Source: Actinobacteria bacterium UBA6100
GTDB taxonomy: Bacteria > Actinomycetota > Coriobacteriia > Anaerosomatales > Anaerosomataceae
Direction of reading: 5' to 3'
Length of the DNA: 64,000 bases
Assembly: GCA_002423585.1 (NCBI GenBank)
Contig: DIWS01000018.1
Coordinates: 20,206 to 84,205 of the forward strand
Part shown: in pieces, positions 42,577 through 50,308 of the stretch
Position numbering within the stretch: the first letter of the stretch is position 1
Layout of the letters: each line of letters starts with the position of its first letter
Position numbers and translations under genes: made by a program
Notes under the pieces: generated by a model
Databases searched by the model: none
The model's input: the letters and a program-made list of their open reading frames with translations, nothing else
What the model was told of the DNA's origin: nothing

Positions 42577-43473
42577 GTGAACGAGCGATACTACATGCTC
42601 GGAGGGCTGGCCCTGCTCCTTCTGGCGCTCATCGTATACGTCGCGATCGCACTGGTGCGCTACCGATCCGCGGTGCGCCGCGCGCGAGCCGTGTCACCGG
42701 CCGGAGCCGATTCCGAAGGCGAGGCGCGCTACCTCGGCGCGCAGGCCGAGGCCGTGGAGGACCCGTTCGCGGTGTCGGTGGGCGAGTCGGCGCCGGGGAT
42801 GATGGGTGCGTCAGCAGCGGCGACGCCCACGCAGTCGCAGGTGTGGGACTTCAGCATCCCGCAGGTGCATCCGGAGCCCGCTGCCCCTGCGCCCGAACCC
42901 GAACCTGCGCCCGCGCCCGAACCCGAACCTGCGCCTACGCCCGAACCCGAACCTGCGCCCGCGCCCGAACCCGAACCTGCGCCCGCGCCCGAACCCGAAC
43001 CCGAACCTGCGCCTGAGTCCGAACCTCCGGTTCCGGCTCCGACTGCATCCACCCTCCCGGGTTACTCGCTTGCCGATGAACTCGACCGCTTGATGATGGC
43101 GGCCGAGGAGCAGCCACCGCTGCTCACGGCGGAGGAGCACGAGGCGGTCGTAACGCCCGTTCAACCAACCACCGCCAGTGAGCCCGATTTCGCCCCGCCC
43201 TCCGATCCGCTGTTCCCGTCACCGTCGGTGGGACAGGTGCTGTCCGCGCCCGTCCCGACACCGGTGCAGGCGGCTCCGATCCGGGAACCCGCGCCGGTCT
43301 CGGCGCGGCAGACCCCTGATGTCCCCGAATACGCGCTCGTCTCTCCGGTGGAACTTCACTTCACCGGAGGCACGGGGCGCATCGGCGTGAAGCCGGGGAC
43401 ACGCAGCTTCGTCGAATTCCAGCGTCTCGCCGGGATCCTGCTGCAGGACCTCAAGTCGGCTCGCGGTTGGTAG
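42577..43473 (+). CDS. Membrane-anchored proline-rich protein of the pilus locus
   Basis: 298 residues, not a recognised family. One N-terminal membrane helix (GGLALLLLALIVYVAIALV, residues 9-27) with basic RYRSAVRRAR after it, so the bulk is cytoplasmic. Residues ~104-147 are tandem APEPEPAP units (see the DNA repeat). The C-terminal ~50 residues (ALVSPVELHFTGGTGRIGVK; FVEFQRLAGILLQDLKSARG) look folded and conserved. It lies between the GTPase and pilB copy 2, so it may be a long-reach cytoplasmic adaptor. GTG 42577. Confidence 0.7.
   Translation: MNERYYMLGGLALLLLALIVYVAIALVRYRSAVRRARAVSPAGADSEGEARYLGAQAEAVEDPFAVSVGESAPGMMGASAAATPTQSQVWDFSIPQVHPEPAAPAPEPEPAPAPEPEPAPTPEPEPAPAPEPEPAPAPEPEPEPAPESEPPVPAPTASTLPGYSLADELDRLMMAAEEQPPLLTAEEHEAVVTPVQPTTASEPDFAPPSDPLFPSPSVGQVLSAPVPTPVQAAPIREPAPVSARQTPDVPEYALVSPVELHFTGGTGRIGVKPGTRSFVEFQRLAGILLQDLKSARGW
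42889..43014 (+). repeat. 24-bp tandem repeat coding for APEPEPAP units
   Basis: Five near-identical copies of a 24-bp unit (GCGCCCGAACCCGAACCTGC plus GCCC), the last extended by one CCCGAA unit. The copies differ mainly by single changes (for example ACG for GCG). Copy number probably varies by slippage and changes linker length without shifting frame. Confidence 0.85.
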
Positions 43474-43532
43474 ACTCCATCGCGTGCGCCGCTGTCGCAT
43501 CTCGCGCGAACTGTCGTACTATCGTGCACATG

Positions 43533-43550
43533 GGGTGATCGATCTCCCCG
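43533..43550. promoter_or_regulatory. 18-bp palindrome upstream of pilB copy 2
   Basis: GGGGTGATCGATCTCCCC, symmetric except for one T-T pair on each side of the GATCGATC core, 30 nt before the pilB GTG. A TACTAT hexamer at 43518-43523 could be a -10 box, putting the palindrome near the transcription start as an operator would be. Function is inferred from symmetry only. Confidence 0.4.
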
Positions 43551-43580
43551 CGTGAGTGAACCGGACGGAGTGATGCATTC

Positions 43581-45251
43581 GTGGCTGAGGCGGGTCAGCG
43601 ACTCGGCGTACTGCTCATGCGCGCCGGCATCATAACGGAGCGGCAACTCGCCGATGCGCTCGAGGTCCACAAGGCCACCGGGAGCCCGCTCGGCCGAGTC
43701 CTCGTCGACCTCGGTTACGCCACGCAGGGCGGCATCCTGTCGGTGATGGCCAAACAGATCGGCATCCCGTACATCGACTTCAGCGTCAAGCATCCCGATG
43801 CCAACGCGATCGCGGTCGTTCCGAAGGATCTCGCCACGCGATACACCCTCATGCCGGTGGAGATCATCGGCGACGAACTCGTCGTGGCGATGGCCGACCC
43901 TCAGAACGTGCTGGCACTCGACGACCTCCGCATCATCACCGGTTACGAGATCAAACCTGCGATCTCCACCAAGGACGATATCGTCGCGACGATAGGGGAG
44001 TACTACAAGATCGCGACCACCATGTCGGAGGAGGATCTCGACGCCTCGGGTGAGATTGAAGGCATGTCGCTCGAGGACCTCACCGAGGTCACCGACGAGG
44101 CGCCGATCGTCAAACTGGTGAACTACATCATCAACAAGGCGGTCGCGGACCGTGCGAGCGACATCCACATCGAGCCGCAGGAGAAGGATCTCCGTGTGCG
44201 CTACCGTGTGGACGGCGTGCTGCACGAGGTGATGCGCAGCCCGAAGGGCACGCAGGCGGCGATCCTGTCCCGCTTCAAGATCATGGCCGACATGGATATC
44301 GCCGAGACACGCAAGCCGCAAGACGGTCACTGCGCGCTGACCACCGGTGGTCACAAGATGGACTTCCGCGTGTCTACGCTCCCGACCGTCTACGGCGAGC
44401 GTGTCGTGCTCCGGATCCTGCGCAAGGACAGTATCATGATGCGCCTCGAGGACCTCGGCTTCCTGCCGTCGGCGCTCGAACGCTTCGAGTCGTCGTTCCG
44501 CAAGCCGTACGGCGCCATCCTCGTGACCGGGCCGACCGGCTCGGGCAAGTCGACCTCGCTCTATGCGGCGATCAACGTGCTCAACGAACCGACCAAGCAC
44601 ATCCTCACCGCCGAGGACCCGGTGGAGTACCGCCTTCCCGGCGTGAACCAGATCCAGACGAACGTGAAGGCAGGGCTTACCTTCGCCCGGGCACTGCGAT
44701 CGTTCCTCCGCTGTTCACCCGACATCATCCTGGTCGGCGAGATCCGCGATCAAGAGACCGCGCAGATCGCGATCGAGTCCGCGCTAACCGGTCACCTGGT
44801 GCTCTCGACGCTACACACCAACGATGCGGCCGGCGCTATCACGCGACTCACCGAGATGGGTGTGGAGCCGTTCCTCGTGGCGTCCTCTGTGGACTGTGTG
44901 CTCGCTCAGCGGCTTGCGCGCCGCCTCTGCCCGGACTGCAAGGAGGAGTTCAAGCCGTCGAAGCAGGCCATGCTGGACGCGGGCTTCCCGGAGGACAACC
45001 TCCCCGAGACGCTCTTCCGCGCCAAAGGCTGCAAGAAGTGCGGCGGCACCGGGTATCGCGGCCGGCTGGGCGTGCATGAGGTGATGCTGGTCTCCGAGGA
45101 GATCGGCGAACTGTGCGTACGTGAGGCCACGGCCGAGGCGATCCGCGAGGTCGCCGTCGAGCAGGGCATGCTCACGCTCAAGCAGGACGGTCTCGAGAAG
45201 GTGCGCATGGGTCGCACGTCGATGGAGGAGATCGTCCGGGTCATCGTGTAG
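43581..45251 (+). CDS. pilB: Type IV pilus assembly ATPase PilB (copy 2)
   Basis: 556 residues, same length as copy 1. N-terminal MshEN domain with two motifs: QRLGVLLMRAGIITERQLAD (residues 6-25) and SPLGRVLVDLGYATQGGI. Motor motifs: Walker A GPTGSGKSTSLYA, Walker B LVGEIRDQETA, His box STLHTNDAAGAITR, metal site CPDCKEEF...CKKCGGTGYRG. Directly followed by pilC and the pilin, so this is the better candidate for the extension ATPase. GTG 43581 has GGAG 12 nt upstream. Confidence 0.95.
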   Translation: MAEAGQRLGVLLMRAGIITERQLADALEVHKATGSPLGRVLVDLGYATQGGILSVMAKQIGIPYIDFSVKHPDANAIAVVPKDLATRYTLMPVEIIGDELVVAMADPQNVLALDDLRIITGYEIKPAISTKDDIVATIGEYYKIATTMSEEDLDASGEIEGMSLEDLTEVTDEAPIVKLVNYIINKAVADRASDIHIEPQEKDLRVRYRVDGVLHEVMRSPKGTQAAILSRFKIMADMDIAETRKPQDGHCALTTGGHKMDFRVSTLPTVYGERVVLRILRKDSIMMRLEDLGFLPSALERFESSFRKPYGAILVTGPTGSGKSTSLYAAINVLNEPTKHILTAEDPVEYRLPGVNQIQTNVKAGLTFARALRSFLRCSPDIILVGEIRDQETAQIAIESALTGHLVLSTLHTNDAAGAITRLTEMGVEPFLVASSVDCVLAQRLARRLCPDCKEEFKPSKQAMLDAGFPEDNLPETLFRAKGCKKCGGTGYRGRLGVHEVMLVSEEIGELCVREATAEAIREVAVEQGMLTLKQDGLEKVRMGRTSMEEIVRVIV

Positions 45252-45328
45252 CACCGGGCAAGACCTGCCGATAACCGTTCGTGTGGTATCGTCACGCTGT
45301 CAGTCAAAGGCGAGAGGGGCAATCCGCC

Positions 45329-46543
45329 ATGGCCACGACCTCTTTCAAATACAACGTCCGCGATAAGACCGGTAAGGTCATCAGCGGCAAGCTTGAGGGC
45401 GAGAACCGTGAAGCGGTCGCAACCAAGCTGCGGCAGATGGGCTATATCGTCCTCGACCTCGATGAGGACCGGCTCGCCCAACTCAACAAGATCCAGTTCG
45501 GGACGTCGGTCAAGGCGAAGGACATCACGATCTTCGCGCGGCAGTTCTCCACGATGATCAACGCAGGGCTGTCGCTCACGAAGTGTCTGTCCATCCTGGG
45601 CTCCCAGTCGGAGTCGAAGGAGCTTCGCGATGTCATCACACAGCTGGGCAGGGACGTCGAAGCGGGGCAGTCGCTCTCTGAGGCGATGACCAAGCACCCG
45701 AAGATATTCCCGCCGATCTTCTACAACATGGTGCGTGCGGGCGAAACGGGCGGTGTGCTTGATGAAGTGCTTCTGCGTGTCGCGGACCTGTTCGAGGCTG
45801 ATGCCGCCCTCAGGGGGCGCATCAAGTCTGCGATGACGTACCCGGTCGCCATGGGCGTACTGGTGATCCTCGTTGTCGCTGCGATGATGGTGTTCATCGT
45901 GCCTACGTTCGAGAAGATGTTCGCGGACATGGATGCAGCGTTGCCGCTTCCCACGCAGATACTGGTGAACCTGTCGAACGGCATCACCAGCTGGCCCGGA
46001 CTGGTCTTCGCGGCTGTGGTCATCGCGATGGTCTTGTCGTTCAAGTGGTGGGTCGGGACGGAGTCCGGACGCTACACCTGGGACGGGATGCTGCTGAGAA
46101 CGCCGATACTCGGCCCGATGCAGCGCAAGTCGGCGATCGCGCGCTTCACACGCACCTTCGGAACGCTTGTGGCTGCCGGCGTGCCCATCCTCTCGGCGAT
46201 GGATATCGTGGCCGATACCGCGGGCAACGCGGTCGTGGCAGCCGCGCTCCGCAACGCACGGAGCGCCATCAAGGAGGGTGAGTCCATCGCCAAGCCGCTT
46301 GGCGAGTCTCCGGTGTTCCCCTCGATGGTCGTCCAGATGGTCGCCGTGGGTGAGGAGACCGGTGCGCTCGATCAGATGCTTACCAAGATCGCCGACTTCT
46401 ACGACGAGGAGGTCGAACGAGCGGTCGACTCGCTCACCTCGATCCTGGAGCCGCTGATGATGGTCTTCATGGGCGGAATAGCGGGAGGCATGGTCATCGC
46501 GCTGTACCTGCCGATGTTCCAGATGGTCACTCTCGTGGAGTGA
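45329..46543 (+). CDS. pilC: Type IV pilus inner membrane platform protein PilC
   Basis: 404 residues, GspF/PilC family. ATG 45329 (MATTSFKYNVRDKTGKVISG) matches the family N-terminus; an in-frame ATG at 45281 lacks it. Two GspF domains (~70-195 and ~275-395) with FARQFSTMINAGLSLTKCL and RFTRTFGTLVAAGVPILSAM, each followed by membrane helices, and the signature PPIFYNMVRAGETGGVLDEVL repeated as PSMVVQMVAVGEETGALDQML. PilC couples the PilB motor to pilin insertion. Confidence 0.96.
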   Translation: MATTSFKYNVRDKTGKVISGKLEGENREAVATKLRQMGYIVLDLDEDRLAQLNKIQFGTSVKAKDITIFARQFSTMINAGLSLTKCLSILGSQSESKELRDVITQLGRDVEAGQSLSEAMTKHPKIFPPIFYNMVRAGETGGVLDEVLLRVADLFEADAALRGRIKSAMTYPVAMGVLVILVVAAMMVFIVPTFEKMFADMDAALPLPTQILVNLSNGITSWPGLVFAAVVIAMVLSFKWWVGTESGRYTWDGMLLRTPILGPMQRKSAIARFTRTFGTLVAAGVPILSAMDIVADTAGNAVVAAALRNARSAIKEGESIAKPLGESPVFPSMVVQMVAVGEETGALDQMLTKIADFYDEEVERAVDSLTSILEPLMMVFMGGIAGGMVIALYLPMFQMVTLVE

Positions 46544-46657
46544 TGCGGGACGGGTGAGATTTCTTTCCGAGAATCTCTCAAGTCGTCGCGTGAATTGCCG
46601 ATACCTTCCATTGTGAGCAGATGCTCATGACCGCAAGTGAAAGGGAGGTGAACATCG
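46544..46657 (+). promoter_or_regulatory. AT-richer leader region of the pilin gene
   Basis: 114 nt between pilC and the pilin. A GAGATT/AATCTC stem (46557-46578 region) is visible and the sequence is clearly less GC-rich than neighbours. A strong AAGGGAGG site lies 9 nt before the pilin ATG. Probably holds the pilin's own promoter and 5'UTR; I could not fix a -35/-10 pair, and no sigma-54 GG-N10-GC box was found. Confidence 0.4.
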
Positions 46658-47056
46658 ATGCGGATGTTCAAGAAGGATGAGGGCTTCACCCTCGTAGAGC
46701 TCATGGTCGTCGTTCTCATTATCGGTATCCTTGTTGCAGTTGCTATCCCCGTGTTCAACGCTGCGTCCGGTACTGCCCGCGAGAGGACCTGCCAGGCGAA
46801 CATGCGGACGATCGAGGGCGCTGTCGAGCAGTACCTTGCAGCGGACGCCGGCAATCTTCGTTCTGCTTGTGATGGCTCTGGTTGGTCAACGGTGTTGGTT
46901 GGCGCAGCGAACTACATCAAGAGCGAGCCGCTCTGCCCGACCGCCGACGCAGCCTATACGTATGACGCCACAGATGGTGGAGCGACTGACACCACCTACA
47001 TGCAGGCCATCTGCGGCAACGCTGCCGACGACGGTGGCCCGCACGATCACTTCTAG
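46658..47056 (+). CDS. pilA: Type IV major pilin (PilA-like)
   Basis: 132 residues. Class III leader MRMFKKDEG is cut before Phe10 (DEG/FTLVELMVVVLIIGILVAVA), with the conserved Glu at +5. The mature part is short, with four Cys (TCQAN, SACDG, PLCPT, AICGN), so two disulfides are possible. C-terminus ends GGPHDHF. Strong ribosome site and a strong terminator directly after the gene fit a highly expressed, separately terminated major subunit. Its processing enzyme is encoded next. Confidence 0.94.
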   Translation: MRMFKKDEGFTLVELMVVVLIIGILVAVAIPVFNAASGTARERTCQANMRTIEGAVEQYLAADAGNLRSACDGSGWSTVLVGAANYIKSEPLCPTADAAYTYDATDGGATDTTYMQAICGNAADDGGPHDHF

Positions 47057-47084
47057 GAGCTGCTGAGGCTCACGCTTCACAACT

Positions 47085-47120
47085 GAAGGCCGCCGACGCG
47101 AGTCGGCGGCCTTCTCGTTT
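47085..47120 (+). terminator. Rho-independent terminator after pilA
   Basis: Perfect 13-bp stem GAAGGCCGCCGAC/GTCGGCGGCCTTC with a GCGA (GNRA) loop, followed by TCGTTT. 29 nt after the pilin stop. The strongest terminator in the window. Confidence 0.9.
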
Positions 47121-47179
47121 CCCCATACATGCTGGTACGGTTGTGATCGAGTGCGCCGTGTCGGATGGCAGGAGGGCCC

Positions 47180-48004
47180 GTGTCTGTGCTTCCCGAATGG
47201 TTCGCGTTACTGGTGTTCGTTCTGTTCGGACTGCTCTTCGGCAGCTTCGGCAACGTGGTGATCTGGCGCCTGCCGCGCGCCGAGTCGATCGTCAGCCCGG
47301 GCTCGCACTGCCCCGCGTGCGGTCATCAGGTGCGCGGCTACGATAACATCCCGGTCATCTCGTGGTTGGTGCTGCGTGGGAGGTGCCGTGACTGCGGAGA
47401 GCCGATCGCTGTGCGCTACGTCGTCGTCGAGGCTGCATCGGGCGTTCTCTTCGGTCTGGCGGCGTTTCGGTACGGTGCCTCGTGGCAGGCGACGGTCGCT
47501 GCCGCATGCTTCTGGCTGCTGCTCGTGCTGGCGATTATCGACCTGGACCACATGCGCCTGCCCAACGTCCTTGTTGCACTTCTGGCGGGCATCGGCGTCC
47601 TAGGTGCCGTCGTGTCGGAGCAGTTCGATGTCACCCTCGCGCCACTGACGTACGGTTGGGTCGCGCACCCGCTGCTGCTCTCGGTACTTGGCGCTGCTCT
47701 TGGAATGGGACTCTCGGGCGGAGTGGCTGCGCTGTACGGCCTGGTCCGGCACAAGCGTGGCCTCGGCATGGGCGACGTGAAGCTGCTCGGCGCACTCGGC
47801 CTGTTGACAGGTCCCTATGTGGTGCTCGCGCTCTTCGCCGGCTCGATACTCGGACTCGTCGCCGGCCTTTGGGCATCCCGCGGGTCCGAACTCTCCGAGA
47901 CGCGCATCCCGTTCGGCCCGTGGCTCGCGATGGGCGGGATCGTCGTCATGCTCGGCGGGCCGTCCGTCTGGGAGTGGTACGCGCATGCGGTGGGCATCGC
48001 GTAG
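47180..48004 (+). CDS. pilD: Prepilin leader peptidase/N-methyltransferase PilD
   Basis: About 274 residues. A24 family aspartic membrane peptidase: N-terminal methylase domain with GSFGNVVIWRLPR and two CxxC pairs (CPACGH, CRDCGE), then catalytic Asp in IIDLDHMRLPN and Asp in GMGDVKLLGALG. Eight membrane helices. GTG 47180 follows AGGAGG closely; ATG 47165 upstream and GTG 47186 downstream are alternatives. It cleaves and methylates PilA and the minor pilins encoded on both sides. Confidence 0.95.
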   Translation: MSVLPEWFALLVFVLFGLLFGSFGNVVIWRLPRAESIVSPGSHCPACGHQVRGYDNIPVISWLVLRGRCRDCGEPIAVRYVVVEAASGVLFGLAAFRYGASWQATVAAACFWLLLVLAIIDLDHMRLPNVLVALLAGIGVLGAVVSEQFDVTLAPLTYGWVAHPLLLSVLGAALGMGLSGGVAALYGLVRHKRGLGMGDVKLLGALGLLTGPYVVLALFAGSILGLVAGLWASRGSELSETRIPFGPWLAMGGIVVMLGGPSVWEWYAHAVGIA

Positions 48005-48011
48005 CGGGTGT

Positions 48012-48017
48012 TAAGAT
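48012..48017 (+). promoter_or_regulatory. Possible -10 element (TAAGAT) before the minor pilin genes
   Basis: GTTAAGATACGG in the 123-nt gap between pilD and the minor pilin operon; no clear -35. Confidence 0.3.
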
Positions 48018-48127
48018 ACGGCTGACTATCCTGAACGGTGTCAAGGCGGCCGCTACGGCTGCCGATACGCTCTATGTAGAGGCGCGGTCCGCGTCTGGTT
48101 CCGCATTTGGTGAACGGAAGTGAACAG

Positions 48128-49693
48128 ATGAGGGGCATCTGGTCAAAGCTAGCCGATGACGAGGGCATGACGCTCGTTGAGATCGTCATAGCATCCGTCA
48201 TTCTGCTGGTGGTCCTCACAGCACTCATCCCACTCGTCTATCAGACGACGCTGATGACCGCACAGTCGACCGCGCAGACGAAGGCGACCAACTACGTCAG
48301 CTCCTTCATGGAGAATGTCCGCGCGATGCCGTACGAGCAGGTGGGTATCGTCGGCTCGGCGGTCCTGCCCGGCTCCCTCGAACCGACGGTCACAGTCTCA
48401 CTCGGTGATGGCTACACCATCGAGATGTCCCTGGCTGTCGAATGGGTCGACGACGAGGAGATGACGGGTGCCGAGAACTACAAGCGGTTGAACATCGACG
48501 CAACCATAACCGCTCCGGGTCGTAAGCCGGTGACCTACTCCACGTCGACCTTCATCTGGGGCAGCCCGTACACGACGGGGGATATCGTGCCGCCGAACGT
48601 GGCGTTCGGATCCGCGTCACCCGGTTCGCTTGAGGTGGTGTCCGGGTCGTCGGTGCCGCTCTCCGGGACAGCGAGCACGAGCGTGCCAGGCGGCTTCATC
48701 TCCTCCATGTCACTCAAGGTCGACAGTTCGTATGTCCCGAACTCCACGCTTGAGACCGCGCAGTTCTCACCGATGGACAATCCGGCGAGCACCGGTACGT
48801 GGCTGTGGGATACGACCGCGATCCTGGCGCTCAAGAACGAGGACGGCACGCCGCTGCTCGATGAGGATGGGAATCCCATCTACAAGATATTCAGTATGGA
48901 CGGGAAGCGCCTGCTGATGGTCGAGGCGCGGGACAACCTTGGCACGTACAACCATGCGACCCGCGAAGTGATCGTCGACAACTACGCCCCCAGTATGTGC
49001 GCGAGTGCCACCGCCGAGGCATACCGATCCCGAGCGGTTCGGGCCACATGGGCACAGGCTGCGGACGGGACCGACCCCGCGTACGCGTACAATGTCGCGT
49101 TGTTCAGAGAGGGCGGCACTGACGCGCTTTCGACGACCAGCGTCCAGCAGGTGACGACGACCGATCTCGTCGCGGACCCGTTCAGCCGCTACTACTATCG
49201 CGTGCAGTCCAAGAGTATCGGGGGCAGGATCGAGGCCGATGAGTGGACGACAGCGAACACGGTCACGACCGCTCCTGAGCTCACGGGCACCTACGAGCAG
49301 AGGGTGAAGAAGACGGGCGCCGGTGTGAATGCCCGCTACACGCTCTCCACCACCACGATCACCGACGTCACGAACCCCGCGTTCACGATCGACGGGGCAG
49401 TCACCTACACGCTCTGGCGGTCGACGAATCTCGCGGACCTCGGGGTGGCCGGCAAGGAGTACAAGACCGTCACCTACGACTCAGGCGCGTTGACCGACAC
49501 GATCACGGACGCCACGTCGTATTCCGAGGGGGCACTGACGCCGGGTTACTACTACCTCGTGCGCGCGACGTTCGACCCCGATGGCGGAGCCGACGAGGAG
49601 ATCGTCCTCTTCACGAACAAGGGGTACGTCCCGGGTGTGAAGATCTCCAAGGACGCGACGACGTACACCGGCACGATGGTGATGTCATGGTGA
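48128..49693 (+). CDS. Minor pilin-like protein with Ig/FN3-like domains (PilV type)
   Basis: 521 residues. Type III leader ends in DDEG before MTLVEIVIASVILLVVLTAL (Glu at +5 present). The ~475-residue exported part has an Ig-like segment (~160-290, SLEVVSGSSVPLSGTAS) and an FN3-like segment (~300-385, YAYNVALFREG; YYYRVQSKSIGG) plus a further beta-rich end. Minor pilins of this size can sit at the fibre tip as adhesins. ATG 48128 is preferred over upstream TTG/GTG. Overlaps the next prepilin gene by 7 nt. Confidence 0.85.
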   Translation: MRGIWSKLADDEGMTLVEIVIASVILLVVLTALIPLVYQTTLMTAQSTAQTKATNYVSSFMENVRAMPYEQVGIVGSAVLPGSLEPTVTVSLGDGYTIEMSLAVEWVDDEEMTGAENYKRLNIDATITAPGRKPVTYSTSTFIWGSPYTTGDIVPPNVAFGSASPGSLEVVSGSSVPLSGTASTSVPGGFISSMSLKVDSSYVPNSTLETAQFSPMDNPASTGTWLWDTTAILALKNEDGTPLLDEDGNPIYKIFSMDGKRLLMVEARDNLGTYNHATREVIVDNYAPSMCASATAEAYRSRAVRATWAQAADGTDPAYAYNVALFREGGTDALSTTSVQQVTTTDLVADPFSRYYYRVQSKSIGGRIEADEWTTANTVTTAPELTGTYEQRVKKTGAGVNARYTLSTTTITDVTNPAFTIDGAVTYTLWRSTNLADLGVAGKEYKTVTYDSGALTDTITDATSYSEGALTPGYYYLVRATFDPDGGADEEIVLFTNKGYVPGVKISKDATTYTGTMVMSW

Positions 49694-50298
49694 GGGCGAT
49701 GCATATCTTCGGTGGACATGACGACGTACGGGGAGATGGCGGGTACACGCTGCCCGAGCTGCTCGTCGTGATCGCGCTCATGGGCGTGGTCCTGGCACTC
49801 GCTTGGAACGTCAACCAGTACATCACCCACGTGAACCGGGCGAACGAGCGGGAGGCGCTTCTGGGTGCCGAGATCCGCACGCCACTCATGTACATCGACA
49901 AACTCCTGATGCAGAACAGTCAGATCGAGGGGGGCTCCACGCCATACCGCATCTCCTTCTTCACCGATGTGAATGCTGATGACGTGAAAGAGCGGAACGT
50001 CATCGAAGCAGCGGCGGACGGCACGCTGGTGGCCACGACCTGGAACGTCGACGGAGCCAACAACAACGTTGGCGCGCCGACCAGGGTGATGAGGCTCTCA
50101 AGTGAGAATGTCAATGTCGCCCTCGGTGAGCCGCTCTTCACGTACATGTCCTATGACGATGATGGGAACCCGGTTGTGATCACCGATCAGTCGAAGTTCG
50201 CGGGCAACGCACGCAGTGTCGTCACGACCATCCATGCGACATGGGGCGACCAGACATTGAGTGACACGCGTGAGTCGTTCCTCCGCAATCGTGAGTAG
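49687..50298 (+). CDS. Minor pilin-like protein (PilW/GspJ type)
   Basis: 203 residues. Leader ends GDGG before YTLPELLVVIALMGVVLALA; Tyr replaces Phe at +1 and Glu at +5 is kept. The rest is a beta-rich pilin-like body (TPLMYIDKLLMQNSQIEGG, typical of GspJ/PilW-type). The leader is longer than average (~19 residues). ATG 49687 overlaps the upstream gene; ATG 49699 is the alternative. Confidence 0.82.
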   Translation: MVRAMHIFGGHDDVRGDGGYTLPELLVVIALMGVVLALAWNVNQYITHVNRANEREALLGAEIRTPLMYIDKLLMQNSQIEGGSTPYRISFFTDVNADDVKERNVIEAAADGTLVATTWNVDGANNNVGAPTRVMRLSSENVNVALGEPLFTYMSYDDDGNPVVITDQSKFAGNARSVVTTIHATWGDQTLSDTRESFLRNRE

Positions 50299-50308
50299 GG
50301 GTGTGGAT

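Noticed and set aside
42889..43014. Possible CRISPR-like repeat array
   Set aside because: The repeats are contiguous with no spacers and encode an in-frame EP/AP linker.
46544..46657. Sigma-54 promoter before the pilin gene
   Set aside because: No GG-N10-GC core at a suitable place.
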